Assembly (NCBI GenBank): GCA_024234735.1
Contig: JACKNV010000015.1
Location: 1-61,167, forward strand
Direction: 5' to 3'
Source of the DNA: Pseudomonadales bacterium
GTDB taxonomy: Bacteria > Pseudomonadota > Gammaproteobacteria > Pseudomonadales > Halieaceae
Length of the DNA stretch: 61,167 nt
The stretch's first letter is position 1; each line of letters begins with the position of its first letter. This document shows positions 35,758-45,586 of the stretch, piece by piece. The notes beneath the pieces are model-generated. The model made no database searches. It worked only from the letters and a program-made list of their open reading frames with translations, and had not been told where the DNA came from. Made by a program: the position numbers and the translations under genes.

Positions 35758-37071
35758 ATGAACGTTGAAGTTAACAGCAAGGCAGTCTCCACCAGCGAAC
35801 TGGCCGCCATTATAGCCAGAGCAGGCAACGGAAAGCGCTCGAAAAGGCTGTGGCTGGCGGGAGCGCTCCTGGCGGTAGCGGTGGCACTGGCGTTGATCGT
35901 CACCGTGGCCGGTCTGGGCGACGCGCCTGCGGGTCCCCGCTACGTGACGGAACCGGTAACAAACGGCAACATCACCCTGACTGTCACGGCAACCGGGAAT
36001 CTGGCACCGACCAATGAAGTGACTGTCGGCAGCGAACTCTCGGGTAGGGTGCTGCAGGTCGATGTCGATTCCAACGACCGCGTGGTTTCCGGACAGACCC
36101 TGGCAGTGTTGGATACCAGGTCGCTGGAAAACGAGCTGAAAGCAAAAGCCGCGGCCCTGGAATCCGCAGTAGCCGCCGTCAGCCAGGCGCGGGCGACACT
36201 GAAGGAAGCCGAGGCGGCACTCGCTCGCCAACAAACCCTCAAGAAACTGAGCGAGGGCCGCGTTCCATCGCTGGCAGTGATGGAAAGTGCGCTGGCCGCT
36301 GCCGCCCGGGCCGAGGCGGACCTCCAGAGCGCGCTGGCCAAGGAGGGGGAGGCGCGGGCCCAGGTAGAACTCAAGGAAGCCGACCTGGAAAAAGCGGTCA
36401 TCCGCTCACCGGTCGACGGAGTTGTTCTCAGCCGCAGCATCGAGGTCGGACAGACCGTTGCCGCCAGTTTCTCCACACCCGAACTGTTCGTAATTGCCGA
36501 AGATCTGTCGCGAATGAAGCTGGAAGTCGCCGTTGCGGAAGCGGATATAGGCCGGGTTGCAACCGGCCAGAAGGCGGCCTTCCGGGTGGATGCATGGCCG
36601 GATCGCCAGTACCAGGCCTCTGTAACCAAGGTTTCCTACGGCTCGGCCATCACCGATAACGTCGTGACGTATACCACGGAGCTGGCGGTTTCCAACGAGG
36701 ACCTCAGTCTTCGCCCCGGAATGACTGCCACCGCCGACCTGGAAGTCGCGAACAGGCAGGGAGTGTTGCTGGTGCCCGTGGCCGCGCTTCGCTTCAACCC
36801 CCAGAACGACGCACCCGCTGCCGCCGCTGAGGCCGCGGACCGCTCTTTCATCGACAGCCTGATGCCCCGCCCGCCCAGGCAGAAGGAGCGCACCCGAACC
36901 GGGGAGTCAACCCAGGATTCCACCGGGGGCGCACGCGTCTGGCTGCTACACAACGGCGAGCCGGTCGCGGTGGACGTGACCACCGGCATCAATGACGGGC
37001 GCAGGGTTGAAGTCAGCGCCCGCGACCTGGCGGCGGGTGACCTGGTCATTATCCGCGAGGTCAGCACGTGA
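35758..37071 (+). CDS. MacA-like periplasmic adaptor (HlyD/RND membrane-fusion family)
   Basis: A 437-residue adaptor with an N-terminal membrane helix (about residues 28-52), a lipoyl half-motif (GSELSGRVLQVDVDSNDRVVSGQ), a coiled-coil hairpin rich in Ala/Glu, the second half-motif (IRSPVDGVVLSRSIEVGQTV) and beta-barrel domain. GGTGAAGG precedes the ATG. Its stop overlaps the GTG of the ATPase gene (GTGA). It links an inner-membrane ABC transporter to the outer membrane factor. Confidence 0.92.
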   Translation: MNVEVNSKAVSTSELAAIIARAGNGKRSKRLWLAGALLAVAVALALIVTVAGLGDAPAGPRYVTEPVTNGNITLTVTATGNLAPTNEVTVGSELSGRVLQVDVDSNDRVVSGQTLAVLDTRSLENELKAKAAALESAVAAVSQARATLKEAEAALARQQTLKKLSEGRVPSLAVMESALAAAARAEADLQSALAKEGEARAQVELKEADLEKAVIRSPVDGVVLSRSIEVGQTVAASFSTPELFVIAEDLSRMKLEVAVAEADIGRVATGQKAAFRVDAWPDRQYQASVTKVSYGSAITDNVVTYTTELAVSNEDLSLRPGMTATADLEVANRQGVLLVPVAALRFNPQNDAPAAAAEAADRSFIDSLMPRPPRQKERTRTGESTQDSTGGARVWLLHNGEPVAVDVTTGINDGRRVEVSARDLAAGDLVIIREVST

Positions 37072-37808
37072 CGACATCCCGCGGCAATCGCGACGATCTC
37101 CCCGGAACACAGCAACTGCTGATAGACATGCAGGGTGTGCGCAAGGTTTATGGCCAGGGAGACGCCGGCTTCGAGGCACTTCGAGGAATCGATCTCGGCA
37201 TCAGGCAAGGTGAATTTCTCGCCATCATGGGGCCCAGCGGCTCGGGCAAATCGACCCTCATGAACCTGCTGGGGTGCCTGGACCGGTTGAGCAGCGGTTC
37301 GTATCGCTATGCGGGGATTGCGGTCGAACGGCTCAACGCCGTGCAGCGCTCCTTACTGCGCCGCTATCATCTCGGTTTTATTTTCCAGGGATTCAACCTG
37401 CTCGAGCGTACCAGCGCGCTGGAAAATGTCGAACTGCCGCTGCTGTACCGTGGTGTCAAGCGGGCGCAGCGCTCCAGCATGGCCCGGGGCGCACTGGCGG
37501 CTGTAGGCCTGGCTGGCAAGGAAGCAAACTCGCCTTCTGAATTATCCGGTGGACAGCAGCAACGGGTTGCCATTGCACGGGCGATCGTAAGCAACCCCAC
37601 AACACTGTTTGCGGACGAACCCACCGGCAATCTCGATTCCGTTACCACTGCCGAAATCATGAATCTACTGACACACCTGAACCGCGAGCGGGGCATCACC
37701 ATTCTGATGGTGACGCATGAGGACGACGTCGCGGCACACGCCGGGCGGACCATCCACGTTATGGACGGCCTCATCGAACGAGACAGCGCCCGTAACGCTG
37801 GTTTCTAG
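37068..37808 (+). CDS. ABC transporter ATP-binding protein, MacB/LolD type
   Basis: A 246-residue ATPase with Walker A GPSGSGKST, Q-loop FQGFNLL, signature LSGGQQQR and Walker B region FADEPTGNLD, in the MacB/LolD/FtsE class. Unlike E. coli MacB, ATPase and permease are separate polypeptides. GTG start overlaps the adaptor stop. Serves the permease immediately downstream. Confidence 0.93.
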   Translation: MTTSRGNRDDLPGTQQLLIDMQGVRKVYGQGDAGFEALRGIDLGIRQGEFLAIMGPSGSGKSTLMNLLGCLDRLSSGSYRYAGIAVERLNAVQRSLLRRYHLGFIFQGFNLLERTSALENVELPLLYRGVKRAQRSSMARGALAAVGLAGKEANSPSELSGGQQQRVAIARAIVSNPTTLFADEPTGNLDSVTTAEIMNLLTHLNRERGITILMVTHEDDVAAHAGRTIHVMDGLIERDSARNAGF

Positions 37809-37820
37809 GGGGTCCGGGGT

Positions 37821-39035
37821 ATGTTGGCAAATGCCTTCCTCATCGCTTTGCGCGAAATCAGGCGCAACCTGGGCCGCGCGTTCCTGACGGTGCTGGGCGT
37901 CATCATCGGTGTCACCGCCGTGGTCACCATGGTGACTCTTGGCCAGGGCACCACAATGGCCGTCAAGTCGAAGATCGAAAACCTGGGGAGCAACCTGGTA
38001 ATGCTGCGCCCCGGCGCGGGCTTCGGCCCCCGCGCGGCGGCCGCGGGAGTACCCAATTTCACCGAGTCGGACGTCATCGCCATCGCGGAGCAGATTCCCG
38101 GTGTCGCGGCTATCGCGCCGCTGCGCAGCAACATGTTGAGCACGATATATCTGCAGCAGGCACGCAACACGACCGTCACCGGCACCACGATCGACTACTT
38201 TGCCATAAACAAGTGGTCGCTGGCGGATGGACGCTTCTTCTCGGAGGATGAGGCCAGCCGGGGAGCAGCCGTAGCCGTGATCGGCAATACCGTGCGCGAT
38301 GAATTGTTCGGCCCCGATGACCCCATCGGGCGGAAGCTGCGGATAGGGTCCGCGTCCTTTCAGGTGGTCGGGGTATTGGCGTCCAAGGGACAGGCCGGGA
38401 TGGGTGACCAGGACGACACCATTGTGGTACCGCTGACCGCGATGCAACGCCGCCTCGGAGGGCGATCTTCCGCGCGAGACATCAGCCAGATCAGTATTTC
38501 GGCCGCTGACGGAGTGGACAGCAATTTACTGATCTCGGAAATCACCGCTTTGATGCGGCAGCGCCGCAACCTGCAGAGCAACCAGGACGACAACTTCTCG
38601 GTGTTCGATACCAGGCAGATTGCCGAAACCCTCAGCTCATCGACCCGCATGATGACCACGCTGCTGACCGCAGTGGCCGCCGTTTCCCTGCTCGTGGGCG
38701 GCATCGGCATCATGAACATCATGCTGGTCTCGGTGACCGAGCGAACCCGCGAGATCGGTATCCGGCTGGCGATCGGGGCGACGGCGCGCGAGGTTCTATG
38801 GCAGTTTCTGGTGGAGGCGCTCACCCTGTCGTCTGCCGGTGGCGTGATCGGCATACTGCTGGCGTTCGCACTGTGCTCGGTACTGGCGCCCATGATAGAG
38901 GTTTCCTTCGCCTTCAACCTGCAGATCAACCTGATCGCCTTCATCTTTTCAGCGGCCGTAGGCATCGTATTCGGATTCGCCCCCGCGCGCCGGGCGGCGA
39001 GACTGGACCCGATAGACGCCCTGCGTCACGAGTAG
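37821..39035 (+). CDS. MacB-like ABC transporter permease
   Basis: A 404-residue permease with an N-terminal helix, a large periplasmic MacB-core domain (about 45-275) and three C-terminal helices containing GGIGIMNIMLVSVTERTREIGIR and a final GFAPARRAARLDPIDALRHE, the FtsX/MacB hallmark. It completes the OMF-adaptor-ATPase-permease set, probably exporting a peptide, lipid or drug. Confidence 0.93.
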   Translation: MLANAFLIALREIRRNLGRAFLTVLGVIIGVTAVVTMVTLGQGTTMAVKSKIENLGSNLVMLRPGAGFGPRAAAAGVPNFTESDVIAIAEQIPGVAAIAPLRSNMLSTIYLQQARNTTVTGTTIDYFAINKWSLADGRFFSEDEASRGAAVAVIGNTVRDELFGPDDPIGRKLRIGSASFQVVGVLASKGQAGMGDQDDTIVVPLTAMQRRLGGRSSARDISQISISAADGVDSNLLISEITALMRQRRNLQSNQDDNFSVFDTRQIAETLSSSTRMMTTLLTAVAAVSLLVGGIGIMNIMLVSVTERTREIGIRLAIGATAREVLWQFLVEALTLSSAGGVIGILLAFALCSVLAPMIEVSFAFNLQINLIAFIFSAAVGIVFGFAPARRAARLDPIDALRHE

Positions 39036-39139
39036 GAACCGGCTTGGCCTCACGTATTACCAAGCGACTGTTGCATTACCCAGGTTAGCGAAAAAACAAC
39101 AAGGCGCGGACTGCTGCCAATACCTCACACTGAATTAAA

Positions 39140-39158
39140 CGATTGACTAAATCAATCG
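39140..39158. promoter_or_regulatory. Palindromic operator overlapping a -35 element before the CecR-like gene
   Basis: CGATTGACTAAATCAATCG has perfect 7-bp arms with a 5-bp spacer and contains TTGACT (39143-39148), a good -35. It lies 20 bp upstream of the regulator ATG and fits TetR-type autoregulation. Confidence 0.5.
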
Positions 39159-39178
39159 AATGATCAATATTGTTTGGC

Positions 39179-39862
39179 ATGACGGATGCCACTTCCCAAT
39201 CGCGCGGTGACCAGACCCGCGAAGCGCTGGTCCACGCCGCTCTGGACGTGTTCGGCCACGCCGGTTTCGACGCCGCCACTACCCGCGCCATCGCGGCGGC
39301 GGCGGGAGTCAACCAGGCGCTGATCGGCTACCACTTCGGTGGCAAGCAGGGCCTCTACCGGGGGGCGATCGAGCATATTGTGCAGCGCATGCAGGAGCGC
39401 CTGCTGCCGGTGGCCGAACAGGTGTCGGCAAAACTGGCGGCGGTGCCGCGGGACGCTCCGGGGCAGCGCGCACTGGCCCTGCAATTGCTGGTGACAATCT
39501 TCGACGCATTGCACGACACCATCGCCGGTGGCTTCGCCGAGGGCTGGGTGCGGCTGATCCTGCGCGAGCAGCAGGACCCGACCGAGGCTTTCGGCTTGCT
39601 GTACAACCACATGCTGGCGCGCCTGCTGGCGCTCGTCACCCGGCTGGTGGCGATGGCCAGCGGCCTGCAGGAAGATTCGGAGGCCTGCCGGATACGCGCG
39701 CTGATGATCTTCGGCCAGGTCATGGTCTTTCACGGCGCCCGCGCGACCACGGCGCTGCACCTGGGCTGGCAGGGCATCGGCCCCGACCAGCTGGCAGCAC
39801 TCAAAACCCAGTTTCGCCACGCGCTCGAGGCGCAGTTTCCCGAGGGAGGTGTCCAGCCATGA
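39179..39862 (+). CDS. TetR regulator of the CecR (YbiH) type
   Basis: About 227 residues; N-terminal HTH (VHAALDVFGHAGFDAATTRAIA, GVNQALIGYHFGGKQGLYRGAIEHI) and a C-terminal DUF1956-like domain. In E. coli cecR heads the ybhGFSR export operon, and here the same gene order follows with a four-base overlap. The ATG at 39179 is preferred to a TTG nine bases upstream. Confidence 0.88.
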   Translation: MTDATSQSRGDQTREALVHAALDVFGHAGFDAATTRAIAAAAGVNQALIGYHFGGKQGLYRGAIEHIVQRMQERLLPVAEQVSAKLAAVPRDAPGQRALALQLLVTIFDALHDTIAGGFAEGWVRLILREQQDPTEAFGLLYNHMLARLLALVTRLVAMASGLQEDSEACRIRALMIFGQVMVFHGARATTALHLGWQGIGPDQLAALKTQFRHALEAQFPEGGVQP

Positions 39863-40839
39863 ACAAACCTGCGGCCGCACTCGTCATCATCCTGCTGCTG
39901 GGCGCGGGCGTCGCGGCGTACCTGCAGTGGCCGCTGGACGCGGATGACAACGGCCTGACGTTGTACGGCAACGTCGATATCCGCGAAGTACAGCTCGGCT
40001 TCCGCGTGGGCGGCCGCCTGGAAAAGATGAATTTCGAGGAGGGCGACGCAGTGCCGGCCGGCGCCCTGCTGGCCGAACTCAACAGCGTGCCACAGCGCCA
40101 CAACCTGGCACTGGCCCAGGCACAGGTAGCCGAGGCGACGGCGCGCCTGGCGGCGCTGCGCACCGGCTCGCGCCCCCAGGAGATCGAGCAGGCCCGCGCC
40201 GGGGTAAACGAGGCGGCGGCGGCGGTCAAGAATACCGAGCAGGAATATCGTCGCCAGCGCGAGCTGACAGACAAGGGGCTCAGTAGCCAGGGCTTGCTGG
40301 ACAACGCGCTGGCTGTCCGCGACGAGGCCTCCGCCCGGCTGGCCGCGGCCCGGCAGGCACTGGCGCTGGCCGTCGAGGGTGCCCGCAGCGAGAATATCGC
40401 CGCGGCGGAGGCAGCCCTGGCCGGCGCCGAGGCGCAACGCGACCAGGCGGCGACGCAGCTGGAAGATACCCGCCTGCTGGCGCCCTCCAACGGCACCATC
40501 CTGACCAGGGTCCGGGAGCCGGGCTCTATTGTCGGTGCCGGCGAACCGGTGTACACCCTGTCGCTCACCGATACCGTCTACGTGCGCGCCTACGTCGACG
40601 AGCCCCATCTGGGCGCGGTGGTGCCCGGCGCCAGCCTGGTCGTCACCACGGATTCCTCCGCTCGGGACTATGTCGGGCAGGTGGGATTCGTGTCCCCGCG
40701 GGCGGAGTTCACCCCCAAATCGGTGGAGACCCCGGAATTGCGTACCGACCTGGTCTATCGACTGCGGATCGTCATCACCCAGCCGGACGAAGGCCTGCGC
40801 CAGGGCATGCCGGTCACGATCACGCTGCCCCCCAACTGA
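39859..40839 (+). CDS. YbhG-like membrane fusion protein (HlyD family)
   Basis: A 326-residue adaptor with an N-terminal membrane helix, a lipoyl domain (YGNVDIREVQLGFRVGGRL), a long Ala/Glu coiled-coil hairpin (about residues 80-195) and a second lipoyl half (LLAPSNGTILTRVREPGSIV). It overlaps the TetR stop. It couples the ABC exporter encoded by the three next genes to an outer membrane channel. Confidence 0.9.
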   Translation: MNKPAAALVIILLLGAGVAAYLQWPLDADDNGLTLYGNVDIREVQLGFRVGGRLEKMNFEEGDAVPAGALLAELNSVPQRHNLALAQAQVAEATARLAALRTGSRPQEIEQARAGVNEAAAAVKNTEQEYRRQRELTDKGLSSQGLLDNALAVRDEASARLAAARQALALAVEGARSENIAAAEAALAGAEAQRDQAATQLEDTRLLAPSNGTILTRVREPGSIVGAGEPVYTLSLTDTVYVRAYVDEPHLGAVVPGASLVVTTDSSARDYVGQVGFVSPRAEFTPKSVETPELRTDLVYRLRIVITQPDEGLRQGMPVTITLPPN

Positions 40840-40846
40840 GGCCACC

Positions 40847-42579
<1,733 letters not shown>

Positions 42580-42583
<4 letters not shown>

Positions 42584-43686
42584 GACGCCTGCTAGCCCTG
42601 ATCAGGAAAGAGAGCTACCAGATCCTGCGGGACCCGGCAGCGCTGCTGATCACTTTCGCCCTACCTCCCATACTGCTGTTCCTGTTCGCCTTCGCCGTGT
42701 CGCTGGACGTGCAGGGCGTGCGCGTCGGAGTGGTACTGGAGAGCGACAGTCCCCAGGCGCGCAGCCTGGCAGCCGCGTTTGCTGCCACGCCGTTTCTGCA
42801 GGTGACGCCGGCGCGCCACCGCGAGGACGTGGAGGACCGGCTGGTCGCGGGCGAACTCAAGGCGTTTGCGGTGATTCCGGCGGATTTCGACACGCGGCTG
42901 CTACAGGGGCAGGGGCAGGCTGCCATCCAGATCATCACCGACGCCTCCAATCCCAACACCGCCACCTTTACGGCGGGCTATCTCCAGGGCACATTCAGTG
43001 GCTGGCTGCAGTCCCAGGGCACCACCGCGAATTCGACGGCCCGCATCGACGTGCAGCCGCGCTACTGGTTCAACCCGGAGCTGCAGAGCAGGCGGACCCT
43101 GGTACCCGGAGCGATCGCGCTGGTCATGACCATGATCGGCACCCTGCTGACGGCGCTGGTCATGTCCCGGGAATGGGAGCGGGGCACCATGGAAGCGCTG
43201 CTCTCCACGCCCGCCGCGCTGGGCGAGATCATTCTCAGCAAACTGCTGCCGTACTTCCTGCTGGGCGCAATGGCCACCGCCGGCTGCGCGTTCCTGGCGG
43301 TGCGGGTGCTGGGCGTACCGATGGCGGGCTCCTTCTGGGCCCTGATGCTGATCAGCGCCACGTTCCTGGTGCCGGCCCTCGGGCAGGGCCTGCTCATTTC
43401 CACGGTTTCCAAGAACCAGTTTCTCGCCTCCCAGCTGGCGGTGATGACCGGCTACCTGCCGGCCATGCTGCTATCGGGGTTCCTGTTCGAGATCCAGAGC
43501 ATGCCCTGGCTGGTCCAGTGGCTGACCTATCTGATCCCGGCCCGCTACTACGTGTCCAGCCTGCAGACGGTGTTCCTGGCGGGCGACGTCTGGCCCCTGT
43601 TCCTGCGCGACATGGCGGGCATGCTGGCGGTGGGCGCGGTGTTTTTCGGACTCACCCGGCTCAAGTCTCGCAGGACGCTGGACTGA
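42580..43686 (+). CDS. ABC-2 type permease (YbhS-like)
   Basis: A 368-residue permease with an N-terminal helix, a periplasmic domain and five C-terminal helices including MSREWERGTMEALLSTP, the ABC-2 coupling-helix motif. GTG start overlaps the ATPase stop. It pairs with the next gene as a heterodimer. Confidence 0.9.
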
Positions 43687-44795
43687 TGCTGGGCCGCCTG
43701 TTCGCTTCGGTGTTGAAAGAGATCATCGTGTTCTGGCGCGATCCGCGGGCACGAGCGATGCTGTTCGTGGTGCCCGTGGTGCAGGTGACGGTCTTCGGCC
43801 TGGCCGCGACCCTGGAAGTGCACCATGTGGAACTGGCGGTCATCAATGACGACAACGGGCGCTGGTCGCGCGAGCTGATCGCCCGGGTGGAGGCAGCCGG
43901 TTTCGTGGACCGGGTGACTCCGGTGGCCGACATGGCGGATTTCAGCGCCCGGCTGGAGCGGCGCCAGATCCTGCTGGGCCTGCAGTTTCCGGCGGATTTT
44001 TCCCGCGACGTCGCGGCCGGGCACCCCGCCAAGCTGCAGGTTATCATCGACGGACGGCGCTCCAATGCGGGCCAGGTGGCAGCCTCCTACCTGCTGGCCA
44101 TCGCCGGGGAGCTGGGCCTGGAACTGGCTGGCACCGATCCGCAGTTCGTCGAGCCCCCGGGCGCCGTGGTGCGCCACTGGTTCAATCCCAACCTGAACTA
44201 CCGCTGGTTCATGGTGCCCAACCTGTCCGCCAGTCTGTCCATGATCATCGCCCTGATGATCACCGCCCTGTCCATCGCCAGGGAGCGGGAACTGGGCACC
44301 TTCGACCAGTTGCTGGTGTCGCCCAGCACACCGCTGGAGATCATCGCCAGCAAGACGATACCGGCGCTGCTGGCGGGCGGGGTCGTCGGCCTGCTAACCG
44401 TGGCCCTGGCGATCTTCGCATTCGGCGCGCCGTTCCAGGGCAGCTTCCTGCTGTTGGCGGCGGCGATGTTCCCCTTCGTCTTCTCCGTGGTCGGGGTCGG
44501 CCTGGTGATCTCATCCATCGCCCGCACCCAACAGCAGGCGGTGCTGGGGATTTTCTTCGTCATGATACCCATCATGCTGATCTCGGGATTCGCCACGCCG
44601 GTGGAAAACATGCCCTGGTGGCTGCAATATCTCGCCGCGGCCAGCCCCCTGAAACACTTCCTGATCGTCGTGCAGGGCTCCTTCCTCAAATCCATGCCGG
44701 CCATCGAGGTCTGGCACAATGTCTGGCCCCTGCTGGTGATCGCCGCGGTGACGCTCACCACCGCCACTTTCGTCGTGAGCCGGCGGCTGCAGTAA
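43686..44795 (+). CDS. ABC-2 type permease (YbhR-like)
   Basis: A 369-residue second permease of the same architecture, with SIARERELGTFDQLLVSP and FRDPRARAMLF-like opening (here FWRDPRARAML). The ATG overlaps the previous stop (TGATG). Although the same frame is open further upstream, that region is the first permease gene. Last gene of the operon, followed by terminator-like hairpins. Confidence 0.9.
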   Translation: MLGRLFASVLKEIIVFWRDPRARAMLFVVPVVQVTVFGLAATLEVHHVELAVINDDNGRWSRELIARVEAAGFVDRVTPVADMADFSARLERRQILLGLQFPADFSRDVAAGHPAKLQVIIDGRRSNAGQVAASYLLAIAGELGLELAGTDPQFVEPPGAVVRHWFNPNLNYRWFMVPNLSASLSMIIALMITALSIARERELGTFDQLLVSPSTPLEIIASKTIPALLAGGVVGLLTVALAIFAFGAPFQGSFLLLAAAMFPFVFSVVGVGLVISSIARTQQQAVLGIFFVMIPIMLISGFATPVENMPWWLQYLAAASPLKHFLIVVQGSFLKSMPAIEVWHNVWPLLVIAAVTLTTATFVVSRRLQ

Positions 44796-44871
44796 TGATG
44801 GCGCATTTTTCTGGAGGTCGGAGCCTCACACCTGTGCGGCTTGTCTTGGAACGCTGGTGCGTTGTGTGAAC

Positions 44872-44888
44872 GGTGGGCCGTGCTGGAT
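44872..44888 (-). repeat. 17-bp relic of the tRNA-Lys 3' end
   Basis: GGTGGGCCGTGCTGGAT is identical to part of the last 17 bases before the CCA end of tRNA-Lys (complement), then diverges. It could be a scar of an older insertion or a lost tandem tRNA. Confidence 0.4.
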
Positions 44889-44920
44889 GGGTCACAACGG
44901 CCTTTGGGCCGTTGTGACCC
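44889..44920. terminator. Perfect hairpin after the ABC exporter operon
   Basis: Two perfect 14-base arms (GGGTCACAACGGCC) with a TTTG loop. No T tract follows; it may act bidirectionally. Confidence 0.45.
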
Positions 44921-44952
44921 CTGCGGGGCGCCTTCGCTGCGCTGCGGCGTCT

Positions 44953-44977
44953 AAACTCGCCCGTGGGGCGAGTTTTT
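44953..44977 (+). terminator. Rho-independent terminator for the YbhG-R-like operon
   Basis: AAACTCGCCC-GTG-GGGCGAGTTT followed by further T (five T in all at 44973-44977). The usual form of a plus-strand intrinsic terminator. Confidence 0.65.
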
Positions 44978-45010
44978 CGAACGGTGGCCCGCTCCAGACG
45001 ACCCCGTCCC

Positions 45011-45055
45011 TGTAAACGAAAAATGCCACCGCAAGGGTGGCATTTTTCGTTTACA
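45011..45055 (-). terminator. 20-bp perfect hairpin abutting the left att repeat (original tRNA-Lys terminator)
   Basis: Two perfect 20-base arms with the loop GCAAG; the minus-strand arm carries a T run. It ends exactly where the left tRNA repeat begins, so before the island inserted it stood directly after the CCA end of tRNA-Lys and most likely terminated it. Confidence 0.7.
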
Positions 45056-45100
45056 TGGTGGGCCGTGCTGGATTCGAACCAGCGACCAATTGGTTAAAAG
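45056..45100 (-). repeat. Left attachment repeat (3' 45 nt of tRNA-Lys)
   Basis: This 45-bp segment is identical to 55233-55277. It corresponds to the tRNA-Lys sequence from the anticodon loop to the CCA end and marks the left junction of the island. Confidence 0.9.
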
Positions 45101-45127
45101 TCGACCAGCCGATTTCCATGTGATTGA

Positions 45128-45229
45128 TTCTATTTAACTTTTATCGGTGACGCCCGTTGCAAGTTGCACCGAAATGCACAACAAAGCAGGACTGATTCCG
45201 GCAAAAGTCCGGCAATGGCGACCGGTTAG
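45128..45229 (+). pseudogene. Possible relic of an integrase 3' end
   Basis: A frame ending in TAG at 45229 has SGKSPA near its end; the intact integrase at the other end of the island has SGKTPA at the same place, and the DNA matches in 20 of 22 bases (45197-45218 versus 55146-55167) in the same reading frame. It may be the remnant of a related integrase. Confidence 0.35.
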
Positions 45230-45285
45230 ATAACGACCAAATTTTTAGAACCTAGATATCTACAAGCGTGGTCGGAGCTACAGTA

Positions 45286-45444
45286 TTATCCGCCTAATTT
45301 CCTCTTGGCCTTCAACTCGCCAAGCTTTGCCTTGTTTTCAAGCAATTTAATCCGGTCTTCAAGAAGTGTGTTCTGATCTTGAATCTCCGTCAGAGTAGAG
45401 TTTTTAGCTTCACGCGCTGCCCTAAACGCAGTGTGCGCATCCAC
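45286..45444 (-). CDS. Small coiled-coil protein or gene remnant
   Basis: 52 residues from a GTG at 45444. The sequence (heptad-like stretch IQDQNTLLEDRIKLLENKAK) strongly predicts a coiled coil and ends KRKLGG. A stop lies just upstream of the GTG and there is no clear ribosome site, so it may be the surviving C-terminus of a larger island gene. The DNA between it and the next gene (45445-45586) contains nothing recognised. Confidence 0.4.
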   Translation of the reverse strand: MDAHTAFRAAREAKNSTLTEIQDQNTLLEDRIKLLENKAKLGELKAKRKLGG

Positions 45445-45586
45445 AGATTGCTATACCCAATATTCTTTGTACGAGGGATGGGAGCCACATGGCCTAAACC
45501 AGCACAGGCAGGGTTCGGTTCACGACAGCCCGATCTGACCACCGAGGGAAGATGCACCCAAAAACAAATCAGCAAAACTTCACCTG

